DNA from: Flavobacterium glycines
GTDB lineage: Bacteria; Bacteroidota; Bacteroidia; Flavobacteriales; Flavobacteriaceae
Direction: 5' to 3'
Assembly: GCF_900100165.1 (NCBI RefSeq)
Contig: NZ_FNEO01000005.1
Location: 150,002-214,001 of the forward strand
Length of the DNA: 64,000 nt
Under the pieces are notes generated by a model that saw only the letters and a list, made by a program, of their open reading frames with translations, made no database searches and had not been told where the DNA came from. Shown piece by piece: positions 44,921-53,189 of the stretch (the stretch's first letter is position 1; every line of letters begins with the position of its first letter). The translations under genes and the position numbers were made by a program.

Positions 44921-47900
44921 ATGAAATTGTTTTCGGATATGCGATTCTTAAAAATCAAAATATTTTGTCTCTCCTGTCTTGTCTTTTTTTCACTCTTCTC
45001 TTGTGCCACTCATCATTTGCAATTAGGAAAAGATTCGAAAAAAAACACTCTTACAAACGACAAGGATACAGCAAAAATTGCCCATCGTTTTTTTTTAATT
45101 GGCGATGCCGGAAATGCTGATGAAGAAAATGCTCAAAAAATCCTAAATGCTTTACAAGCACAACTTCATCAATCGGATAAAAAAGCTACTTTATTATTTC
45201 TGGGAGACAATATTTATCCCAAAGGAATACCTGATGAAAAAGACAAAACCGCATACGATATTGCGCTGAAAAAAATAAAACTTCAACTTGCGCTTTCTAA
45301 AAATTTTAAAGGAAAAACCATATTTATTCCCGGAAATCACGATTGGTATTCAGGAATTAGCGGATTAAAACAACAGGAAACGATAGTAAACAATTACCTT
45401 GGCGAAAAAAAGGCTTTTCTTCCTGCTAATGGCTGTCCTATTGATGATAAAAAAATAAACGACCAACTTTGTTTGATAACGATTGATAGCGAATGGTTTT
45501 TAGAAGATTGGGATCGAATCCCAACCATTAATGACAATTGCAGCATAAAAACCCGCGAAGACTTTTTTGCTGAATTCGAAAATATCCTAAACAAAAACCA
45601 AGACAAAACCATCATTTTAGCAATTCATCATCCATTGATGAGTAATGGAACACATGGCGGACAATTTTCACTTGAAAAACAATTATTTCCTTTAGAACAA
45701 AAAATTCCTTTACCGATAATTGGATCTTTTGTCAATTTTTTAAGAAAAACATCCGGAGTTAGTCCGCAAGATATTCAAAACAAACAATACCAACTTTTAG
45801 TAAAACGCCTAAAAACGCTTTTACAAAATCAGGATAATGTAATTGTAGTTTCGGGTCACGACCATAATTTGCAATACATTGAAAACGAAAATATCAAACA
45901 AATTATCAGCGGAGCAGGTTCAAAATCGGAGGCTGCAAGAGCTATTTATCCTAATGATTTTTCTTATGGCAAAAATGGTTTTGCCACTTTAACATTATAT
46001 ACCAATGGAAAAACAGTAGTTGATTTTTACGGAATTGAAAACAATGAACCCAAAATTCTTTTCCAAAAAACACTTTTAGAACCTCAAAAAGCAATCACAA
46101 ATAATTATGCTGTTTCATTTCCTAAAACAACAAAATCATCCATTTACAACAATGAGATGACCAGCAAAAGCATGATTCATAACTTCCTTTTTGGCAAGCA
46201 TTACCGAAAATATTACAGTACTTTAATTGATGTTCCTGTTGTTAGTCTGGATGATCTTTATGGTGGACTTTCCCCTGTAAGAGCCGGTGGCGGACATCAA
46301 TCTAAATCCCTGCGACTTGATTCAAAAGATGACAAAGAGTATGTGATGCGGGCTTTAAAGAAGAGTGTCAGCCGCTTTTTACAAAATGTAGCTTTCAAAG
46401 ACCAATATGTCGAAAATCAATTTGAAAACACTTATGCTGAGCACTTTCTATATGATTTTTACACCACCTCTCACCCTTATACGCCATTGGCGGTAGGTAA
46501 TTTGGCAGAGCAAATTGGCATTTTTCACAGCAATCCTCAGTTGTATTATATTCCAAAACAAAAAGCTCTGGGAGAATTCAACACTGATTTTGGAGACGAA
46601 CTCTACTATGTTGAAGAAAGACCTTCGGACAGTCAAAAAGATTTGAAAAATTTTGGCAAATCTGAAGCTATAATTGGAACTGATGAACTTCTGAAAAATT
46701 TACAAAAAGACGAAAAATACGTTGTTGACGAAAACGAATACATCAAAGCACGCTTATTTGATATGCTTATTGGCGACTGGGACAGACATTATGACCAATG
46801 GCGCTGGGCGGAATACAAAATGGGAGACAAAATAATTTACAAACCTATTCCCAGGGATCGTGACCAGGCTTTTTCAAAATACGATGGCACTTTGCTGTCG
46901 TTGATAATGAATATTCCTGCTCTTCGGCATATGCAAAGTTTTAAAAACGATATTAAAAATGTAAAATGGTTTAACCGGGAGCCTTATCCATTAGACTTGG
47001 CACTACTTAAAAATACAGAAGAAAAAGATTGGATTGCTCAGACAAAATTCATTCAGGAAAATTTAACCGATTCGGATATTGAAACAGCATTTAAAAATCT
47101 GCCAAAAGAAGTTCAGGACGAGACTATTTTGTCAATTATAGAAAAACTGAAAAACAGAAAAGGACAATTAATCAACTATGCAAGCCAATACAACAAGGTT
47201 TTACAAAAAACAGTCATTATCACAGGTACTAATAAAAAAGACCGTTTTGACATCAAACCTATTTCTAAAAATGAAGTTACAATTTCAGTTTTTAGAATAA
47301 AAAAAGAGGGGGAAGAATTAGTTTCCACCAAAACATTTGATAAGCATGCAACTAAAAACATCTGGATTTACGGTTTAGACGACGAAGATATTTTTGATTT
47401 ACAAAACGCTCAAAAATCGGCTATTAAAATAAAATTGATTGGAGGTCAAAATAATGACAGCTATACCATTTCTAACGGAAAAAACATTAGTATCATTGAT
47501 TTTAAAACCAAAAAGAACAGTTTTGATATTGCTTCTAATACTAAAAAATTATTAACCGATGATTATGAAACCAATTATTACAATTATCAAAAACCAAAAT
47601 ACAATGCGTTTTCAGGCTTACCGTCAATAGGCTACAATCCCGATGACGGAATAAAATTAGGTCTGCAAACCAATTATACTGTGAATCATTTCAAGCAGAA
47701 TCCTTATACCTTAAAACATATTTTTAAAGCCAATTACTATTTTGCTACGGATGGTTTCGAGCTTAATTATCATTTGGATGCTCCCAAATTAATTAGAAAA
47801 TGGAATTTCGGATTTGACTCGCAATTTACCAGTCCCAACTTTGCTATAAACTATTTTGGTTATGGAAATAATACCGCCAATTCAGATGAAATCAATGGAA

Positions 47901-48652
47901 TGGACTACAACAGAGTCCGCATCAGAATATTAAAATTTGCGCCTAAAATCGAAAAAACAGGACGATTAGGTAGTCGTGTAAGTTTCCAACTTGCTTATGA
48001 GAATTTCGATGTAGAAAATACTGCGGGACGATTTATTTCGATTCCTAATATTGTCAATCCTGAAATTTTCAATCATCAGCAATTTGCAGGAGCAACAGCT
48101 GAATACGCCTATGAAAATTACGACAATGCTTCGCTACCCTCTATGGGAATGGGATTTTTGGTTTCGGCTAATTGGAAAATGAATGTTAACAACAGCCAAC
48201 AAAATTTCCCAACCTTAGAATCTAAAATCAATTTCAATCATAAAATAGATCATCAGGGAAAAATTGTATTGGCTACTTTGATAAAAGCCAAAGCAATTCT
48301 GAATAATAATTTCGAATTTTATCAGGCAGCGACATTAGGCGGGGATTATGATTTAAGAGGATTTAGAAACCAACGCTTCATTGGGAATCAATCTTTCTTT
48401 CAAAGTAGTGATCTTCGGATTACCCTTGGAAAAATCAAAGAAAGTATTGTTCCAATGTCTTATGGCTTTTTTGGAGGATATGACTATGGCAGAGTTTGGC
48501 TAAACAATGAAAACTCAAACAAATGGCATCAGTCCCTGGGAGGTGGTTTATGGCTTAATGGGCTCAATACCCTGACCGCGAGATTAAGTTATTTTAAAGC
48601 AACTGCAGATGATGAGGCCAGAATTGCTTTTGGACTGGGATTTGGATTTTAA
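44921..48652 (+). CDS. Calcineurin-like phosphoesterase / kinase-like / outer-membrane barrel fusion, lipoprotein
   Basis: A very large (1243 residues) envelope protein. A lipobox (LFSC, Cys28) follows a signal peptide; the start may be 44939 (MRFLKIK). Residues 55-370 are a metallophosphoesterase with D62 (GDAGN), D96-N97 (LGDNIYP), N139-H140-D141 (GNHDW), H236-H237 and H313-H315 (GHDH), so the two-metal site is complete. Residues about 440-700 have GGHQSKSLRL, GDWDRHYDQWRW (618-629) and PIPRDRDQAF (642-651), which recall kinase folds of the FAM20/PI4K type. The last 380 residues look like a BamA/TamA-type beta-barrel (GGDYDLRGFRNQRFIG, ending GFGF). It presumably sits in the outer membrane; the phosphorylated substrate is unknown. 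Confidence 0.85.
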   Translation: MKLFSDMRFLKIKIFCLSCLVFFSLFSCATHHLQLGKDSKKNTLTNDKDTAKIAHRFFLIGDAGNADEENAQKILNALQAQLHQSDKKATLLFLGDNIYPKGIPDEKDKTAYDIALKKIKLQLALSKNFKGKTIFIPGNHDWYSGISGLKQQETIVNNYLGEKKAFLPANGCPIDDKKINDQLCLITIDSEWFLEDWDRIPTINDNCSIKTREDFFAEFENILNKNQDKTIILAIHHPLMSNGTHGGQFSLEKQLFPLEQKIPLPIIGSFVNFLRKTSGVSPQDIQNKQYQLLVKRLKTLLQNQDNVIVVSGHDHNLQYIENENIKQIISGAGSKSEAARAIYPNDFSYGKNGFATLTLYTNGKTVVDFYGIENNEPKILFQKTLLEPQKAITNNYAVSFPKTTKSSIYNNEMTSKSMIHNFLFGKHYRKYYSTLIDVPVVSLDDLYGGLSPVRAGGGHQSKSLRLDSKDDKEYVMRALKKSVSRFLQNVAFKDQYVENQFENTYAEHFLYDFYTTSHPYTPLAVGNLAEQIGIFHSNPQLYYIPKQKALGEFNTDFGDELYYVEERPSDSQKDLKNFGKSEAIIGTDELLKNLQKDEKYVVDENEYIKARLFDMLIGDWDRHYDQWRWAEYKMGDKIIYKPIPRDRDQAFSKYDGTLLSLIMNIPALRHMQSFKNDIKNVKWFNREPYPLDLALLKNTEEKDWIAQTKFIQENLTDSDIETAFKNLPKEVQDETILSIIEKLKNRKGQLINYASQYNKVLQKTVIITGTNKKDRFDIKPISKNEVTISVFRIKKEGEELVSTKTFDKHATKNIWIYGLDDEDIFDLQNAQKSAIKIKLIGGQNNDSYTISNGKNISIIDFKTKKNSFDIASNTKKLLTDDYETNYYNYQKPKYNAFSGLPSIGYNPDDGIKLGLQTNYTVNHFKQNPYTLKHIFKANYYFATDGFELNYHLDAPKLIRKWNFGFDSQFTSPNFAINYFGYGNNTANSDEINGMDYNRVRIRILKFAPKIEKTGRLGSRVSFQLAYENFDVENTAGRFISIPNIVNPEIFNHQQFAGATAEYAYENYDNASLPSMGMGFLVSANWKMNVNNSQQNFPTLESKINFNHKIDHQGKIVLATLIKAKAILNNNFEFYQAATLGGDYDLRGFRNQRFIGNQSFFQSSDLRITLGKIKESIVPMSYGFFGGYDYGRVWLNNENSNKWHQSLGGGLWLNGLNTLTARLSYFKATADDEARIAFGLGFGF

Positions 48653-49518
48653 TCTAATGAATCTAAGTCCAATTGATAAAGCTTACCTCCTATTTTTTTC
48701 GTTTTTTCATCAACAATCAAAACTGTTTTATTGTCTTTGAAACAAATAGCTTCTTTTTGAGAAAAATGATGCAAATTAATTCTGTTTACATTTCCTGAGA
48801 AAAAATTATCGGAAGTAAAATTTTCAAAAATCCATATTTGACTATGACTCAGCAAAACTACTTTTCTTTCATCCGGACTAATACCAGCACTGGTTATTGC
48901 TGCATTTTGAAAATCGCCTTCGGCTTTAAATTGCCCAAGTAATTGTGCCTGATGGAATCCTGCCTGATTGGGAACTTTGTATAAGAATGTTGTTCCGTCA
49001 AAACCTTTACTTCTGTTTTTAGTAAAGAGATAAAAATTATTTTTGTACACGACAAAAGCTTCCACATCATAGAACAACTCGGTTTTCTTAGGAGGAAATT
49101 CCGTTTGTTCAGGATAAGCAAAACTGACTTTATAAGAAGGAATTACACTTTCATTTTTCAAAGAATCTTTGGCAATTTTATAAATAGTCAAATCTTTTCT
49201 TTCATTGTCGTTGTTCCCAAAATCGCCAATGTATAAATTGCCTTCATTATCTTTAGTTATATCCTCCCAATCTACATTTTCAGTCTGAGCAATGGTTACT
49301 TTTCGTTGTTGTTGTCCTTTGTCATCAACTCCATAAATAGCATTTGCATTTCCGCTGTCTTCGAGCATCCAAATTAAATTAGAATTTCCATTAAAAACAA
49401 TTCCGGATACCTCTTTTAAATGTTTCGGCAAAACATAAAGTTCTTTTAAAACAGTTGATTCTCTTTGGCAAAAAGCAAACAAAGAAGACATTAAAAGGAA
49501 GGATATTATTTTTTTCAT
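48649..49518 (-). CDS. Beta-propeller-like lipoprotein, function unknown
   Basis: A 289-residue protein. The start is placed at 49518 (MKKIISF) because it gives a signal peptide with a Cys (FAFC) and avoids overlap with the upstream gene; the frame is open further to 49596. The mature part has repeated strands such as EVSGIVFNGNSNLIWMLED, ENVDWEDITKDNEGNLYIGD and EAFVVYKNNFYLFTKNRS, like an NHL/SdiA-regulated-type propeller. Function is unknown; binding of a ligand or protein at the cell envelope is plausible. Its stop overlaps the barrel-protein stop by four bases. Confidence 0.72.
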   Translation of the reverse strand: MKKIISFLLMSSLFAFCQRESTVLKELYVLPKHLKEVSGIVFNGNSNLIWMLEDSGNANAIYGVDDKGQQQRKVTIAQTENVDWEDITKDNEGNLYIGDFGNNDNERKDLTIYKIAKDSLKNESVIPSYKVSFAYPEQTEFPPKKTELFYDVEAFVVYKNNFYLFTKNRSKGFDGTTFLYKVPNQAGFHQAQLLGQFKAEGDFQNAAITSAGISPDERKVVLLSHSQIWIFENFTSDNFFSGNVNRINLHHFSQKEAICFKDNKTVLIVDEKTKKIGGKLYQLDLDSLD

Positions 49519-49531
49519 TTCAAAATTAACT

Positions 49532-50596
49532 TTAAGAACCGGGTTTAAACAAATCCGGATGTTTGAAGTTTCTGGTAACGAATTTAAAAGCAGCACTTAA
49601 AACATACCCCATTGAAGTCGCTTTTTTAAAATTCAAATCATTGGTATAACGATACAATTCTAATTTCAATTGTTGAATATGTGCTTCCGGAGCAATTGTA
49701 TCGTGAGACATAATGCGAAGTATTTTTTGAATTCGGGTTTCGGCAGAAAGAATTCTTTTGGCTAAAGCAGCACGCTCCTCATGCTTGTATTGTTCTATGG
49801 AGCTTTTTTGTAATTTATCTTTGATTAATTTAATCATCGGAAAGTTTTCTTTAAAAAACTGAGGACGATAAATCTTGAAATTCCCCTCATAACATTGTTG
49901 ATCAAAATCTATAGCTCTAATTTTATAAACCACCTGATCAAAATCATGAATAGGAACAATTACATAATTATATGCCCGCATATCTCCTAAAAGCCGAATC
50001 ATACAACGTTCATTGAATTTAACAAATTCTTTTGCAATTTGAGATTTCTCGGTTTCTGTACAACTTTCAAGTAAGGTTTCCATAAAAACATCTCCGGGAA
50101 TACCTATTATATGCTCTTCAATCAGAGTGTCCTTGTAAACCAAAAAGTTAATTTTATCCGGAGATAAAATATGTTCTAATTCTAATCCGTAAATACGGGA
50201 AGCATCGGCTTTTTTTATGTAAAAATGAACATAATTATCGTTCAGAACATTACGTACTTTAATCCTAAAAGGTTTCGAATTTCCAAAAGTACAATAGTCA
50301 ATTGCATCCACATTTAAGAATCTGATAACATCCAAATTCCCATCGGAATGCAACAGAGAATAGATTTTCTTCAAATTTAAATCAATCTCATTTCTTTCAT
50401 ATTCACTATAAAAAACCCTTGCCCATAAGGTATCATTATCATTTTTATCATAAACGTTGATAGAACCCGAAAATCGCAACAAATCTTCATAAGAAATGGG
50501 CACTTTTGAAATTCTGTCAAAACGTTCCAAATATTCAACCAGATATTGATTTATGGAATAAGTTGGTTTTTTAAACAATGGAGAAATCTCGCTCAT
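49532..50596 (-). CDS. Conserved protein with a kinase-like signature
   Basis: A 354-residue cytoplasmic protein I cannot assign to a named family. Around residue 202 it has LGDMRAYNYVIVP, which fits the DxxxxN of a kinase catalytic loop, and about 25 residues later IRAIDFDQQC, where a DFG-type Asp would stand. The N-terminal half has YVHFYIKKADASRIYG, which could hold an ATP-binding lysine. This is suggestive of a protein-kinase-like fold but not proof. A -7-like box (CAAAAATA on the + strand, 50614-50621) is close upstream. The propeller lipoprotein gene follows after 13 bases, so they probably form an operon. Confidence 0.7.
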   Translation of the reverse strand: MSEISPLFKKPTYSINQYLVEYLERFDRISKVPISYEDLLRFSGSINVYDKNDNDTLWARVFYSEYERNEIDLNLKKIYSLLHSDGNLDVIRFLNVDAIDYCTFGNSKPFRIKVRNVLNDNYVHFYIKKADASRIYGLELEHILSPDKINFLVYKDTLIEEHIIGIPGDVFMETLLESCTETEKSQIAKEFVKFNERCMIRLLGDMRAYNYVIVPIHDFDQVVYKIRAIDFDQQCYEGNFKIYRPQFFKENFPMIKLIKDKLQKSSIEQYKHEERAALAKRILSAETRIQKILRIMSHDTIAPEAHIQQLKLELYRYTNDLNFKKATSMGYVLSAAFKFVTRNFKHPDLFKPGS

Positions 50597-50947
50597 GCAT
50601 AAGTGTATTTACACAAAAATACGTTATTTATTTGAAAGCATTAATAACAAAGAAGTTCATAAAAATCAATCTTTATCAAAAAAAGGCTTTACAAAACCTT
50701 TTTCACTTAAATACTGACTACCAAACAACTAAATATAAGTATGTTTTCTACACTATAAACAGCTTTTAAAAAAAAGTGTTGTTCATCGATTTTATTTGTA
50801 CGGGTTTACTTTCTTAAGTATTTTTATTTTTTTTAGACAAAATACGTAAGTACAAAAGCTTATTTTAAAATTATTTTTAAAACTATATTTCAACCACAAC
50901 CATCCTGAAAAAACAAATTTTAATACAATTCTTTACTATGGCTATTT
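50597..50947. other. 351-base divergent intergenic region
   Basis: It separates the kinase-like gene (-) from the PAS histidine kinase gene (+). It holds a -7-like box for the minus gene (50614-50621) and, nearer the plus gene, TTAAGTATTTTTATTTT (50814-50830) and AAATACGTAAGTAC (50840-50853). Closely related blocks occur before the small gene at 41028. No RNA or gene is apparent. Confidence 0.5.
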
Positions 50948-52732
50948 ATGAAAACTAAACAGGATTTTTATATTAAAGAAACCGTTGAAATTGGAAAATG
51001 GGATATCAACCTAAATACAAACAGCTTCTTTTGGGATAAAAAAACCAAAGAAATATTTGAAGTATCAGAATATTTTATTCCCAGCTTTAAAAATACCACT
51101 GCCTTTTTTAACCGAAAAAACCTGATTGGTTTTAAATCAATTATCAATAAAGCAGTAGAAAATAAAATCCCGGTTTGCGGTAAATTTAAAATCATTTCTG
51201 CCGATAAAAAAATCAAACAATTGGAATGCATTTGCCAAGTTGATTTTGAATTCAATAAAATTAATAGAATTTACGGTTTTGTTAAAGATATAAGTTCAGA
51301 AGAAGAACGAATTATCAAATTAGAATCAGTTATACAAAAATATACTTCTGTATTCTCCGATATTCATGAAGCTTTAATTATTATTGATACTAATACTGGA
51401 CAAATTTCAGATTGCAACAAATCAATGCTTAAGCTTAGTTCTTATACCATAACTGAATTAGTAGGCGCTCCTTACACCATATTATTCCCTACAGAAGATA
51501 GCAGTTCAATTGACTTAAACACTTCTTTTTTTGCAAAAGAAACCATTTTAAAAACAAAAAAAGACAATCTGATACCGGTACAAATTACTTCCGGAAAAAA
51601 GTTTACAATTGACAATCAAGATTACTTAGTTTATTCCATCAAAGACATTACTGAAAACAAGCAAACAGAAGAAAATCTCAATTTACTATCATTGGTTGCA
51701 TCTGAAACCACTGATAGCATTATCATACTAAATTCAGAAGGAAAAGCTATCTGGGTCAATCAGGCCTACATGAAACTTACCGGTTTAACATTGGAAGAAA
51801 TCATAGGCCAACAACCCAATTATCTTAGTTTCGGGACTAAAAACAATAACGAAATCCTAAATAAGATTAACCAGACTATCAAGAACAAAAAAGGAATAAA
51901 AATTGTTTTTCACCATTTCAACAAACACAATAAAAAATATTGGTTGGAATTAAACATCACTCCAATAATTGACAATGATGGTATTTGTACCAAATTCATT
52001 GGTATTGGCAGAGATGTAACCGCCACAAAGAAAAAAGAAACTGAGCTCAAAAAGATATTAGAAGTTACCAATCAACAAAACAACAAGCTTTTAAATTTTG
52101 CACATATTGTTTCTCACAACATTCGCTCACACACTAGTAACTTACTCATGGTTTTGGACGTTATCGAAAATACTAACGATACTGACGAGAAACTAAGTTT
52201 TATTGAAATGTTCAAGGAAGGTACCGAAAAATTATCAGAAACAATTGAGAATTTGAATGAGGTAATTACCATTCAAAAAAATAACAACACTCTAAAAACA
52301 ACTATTAATTTTAAAACCGAATTAGAAAAAAGTCTAATTCCTTTTCAAAATAAACTTAGTATTACCCATAACATACCCGAATATTTAAACTTAAATGTAA
52401 TTCCAACTTATTTGGAAAACATACTCCAAAATCTACTGGTAAATGTAGTTAAATATCAATCTCCAAATCGATTTCCTAAATTAGAAATAAGCCATCAAAA
52501 CAAAGACGGTTATCATATTTTTTATTTTAAAGACAATGGTCTGGGAATCAATATTAAGAAGAATAAAAACAAGTTATTTGGTATGTATAAAACCTTTCAC
52601 GAAAATGAAGACGCAAAAGGAATTGGTTTATTCATTGTGAAAAATCAAATTGAAGCCATGAAAGGTAAAATTGAAGTAGAAAGTAAAGAAGGACAAGGAA
52701 GTACTTTTAAATTATTTTTTGATGAAAAATAA
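50948..52732 (+). CDS. Soluble PAS-domain sensor histidine kinase
   Basis: A 594-residue kinase without transmembrane segments. An N-terminal PAS-like part (about 10-110) is followed by two PAS domains (about 130-240 with ALIIIDTNTGQISDCN; about 245-365 with SIIILNSEGKAIWVNQAYM and KFIGIGRDVTATKKK). The phospho-acceptor is H390 in FAHIVSHNIRSHTSN and the ATPase domain has NILQNLLVNVVKYQ, FKDNGLGINI and AKGIGLFIVKNQ. The cue is unknown. The response-regulator gene overlaps its end by 11 bases, so they are a translational pair. Confidence 0.93.
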   Translation: MKTKQDFYIKETVEIGKWDINLNTNSFFWDKKTKEIFEVSEYFIPSFKNTTAFFNRKNLIGFKSIINKAVENKIPVCGKFKIISADKKIKQLECICQVDFEFNKINRIYGFVKDISSEEERIIKLESVIQKYTSVFSDIHEALIIIDTNTGQISDCNKSMLKLSSYTITELVGAPYTILFPTEDSSSIDLNTSFFAKETILKTKKDNLIPVQITSGKKFTIDNQDYLVYSIKDITENKQTEENLNLLSLVASETTDSIIILNSEGKAIWVNQAYMKLTGLTLEEIIGQQPNYLSFGTKNNNEILNKINQTIKNKKGIKIVFHHFNKHNKKYWLELNITPIIDNDGICTKFIGIGRDVTATKKKETELKKILEVTNQQNNKLLNFAHIVSHNIRSHTSNLLMVLDVIENTNDTDEKLSFIEMFKEGTEKLSETIENLNEVITIQKNNNTLKTTINFKTELEKSLIPFQNKLSITHNIPEYLNLNVIPTYLENILQNLLVNVVKYQSPNRFPKLEISHQNKDGYHIFYFKDNGLGINIKKNKNKLFGMYKTFHENEDAKGIGLFIVKNQIEAMKGKIEVESKEGQGSTFKLFFDEK

Positions 52733-53129
52733 ATTGACTTACATTATTGACGACGATAAACTATCCGTAAAACTAATGAGTATGCTTATCTCAAAAAATA
52801 ATTTTTGCGAAAAAATCGTTTCGTTTCACAACCCTCAAACAGCGCTGAATGAACTAATTAAAAACGCTCTAAATCCCTCAAATCTTCCGGATGTTATTTT
52901 ATTGGATTTAAATATGCCTATACTTGATGGCTGGCAGTTTTTGGATGAATTCAAACTCATCACATTTGCTAAAAAAATAATAATTTTTGTGGTTTCTTCT
53001 TCCATCGACCCTACTGATTTAGAAATGGCAAAAAACTATCCAACGGTAAAAAATTATATCATAAAACCACTCAACTCAGACAAACTCAAACAAGCTACTT
53101 TGCTCATTGAAAACGAAGTTTCTCATTAA
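52722..53129 (+). CDS. Single-domain response regulator
   Basis: A 135-residue CheY-like receiver with no output domain. The acidic pocket is IIDDDK, the phosphorylation site is D62 in VILLDLNMPILDGWQF, the Thr/Ser position is FVVSSS, and the Lys is in YIIKPL. The ATG at 52722 is preferred over the TTG at 52719. It is translationally coupled to the histidine kinase before it. Receivers of this type (Rcp1-like) pass the signal on by protein contact; a target is not encoded here. Confidence 0.94.
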   Translation: MKNKLTYIIDDDKLSVKLMSMLISKNNFCEKIVSFHNPQTALNELIKNALNPSNLPDVILLDLNMPILDGWQFLDEFKLITFAKKIIIFVVSSSIDPTDLEMAKNYPTVKNYIIKPLNSDKLKQATLLIENEVSH

Positions 53130-53174
53130 GTTTTACAAGCTCAAACCAAGCTGTTAAAAAACAGATATTTATAC

Positions 53175-53182
53175 TAACTTTG
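53175..53182 (+). promoter_or_regulatory. -7 box setting the start of the choice-of-anchor L protein gene
   Basis: TAACTTTG fits TAnnTTTG exactly. Transcription would begin about 5-8 bases later, at or just before the ATG at 53190, which favours that start over the ATG at 53184 and suggests a nearly leaderless message. Confidence 0.5.
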
Positions 53183-53189
53183 TATGATT

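Noticed and set aside
49519..49596. Longer start (49596) for the propeller lipoprotein
   Set aside because: It overlaps the end of the upstream gene and hides the signal peptide; the ATG at 49518 gives a normal lipoprotein start.
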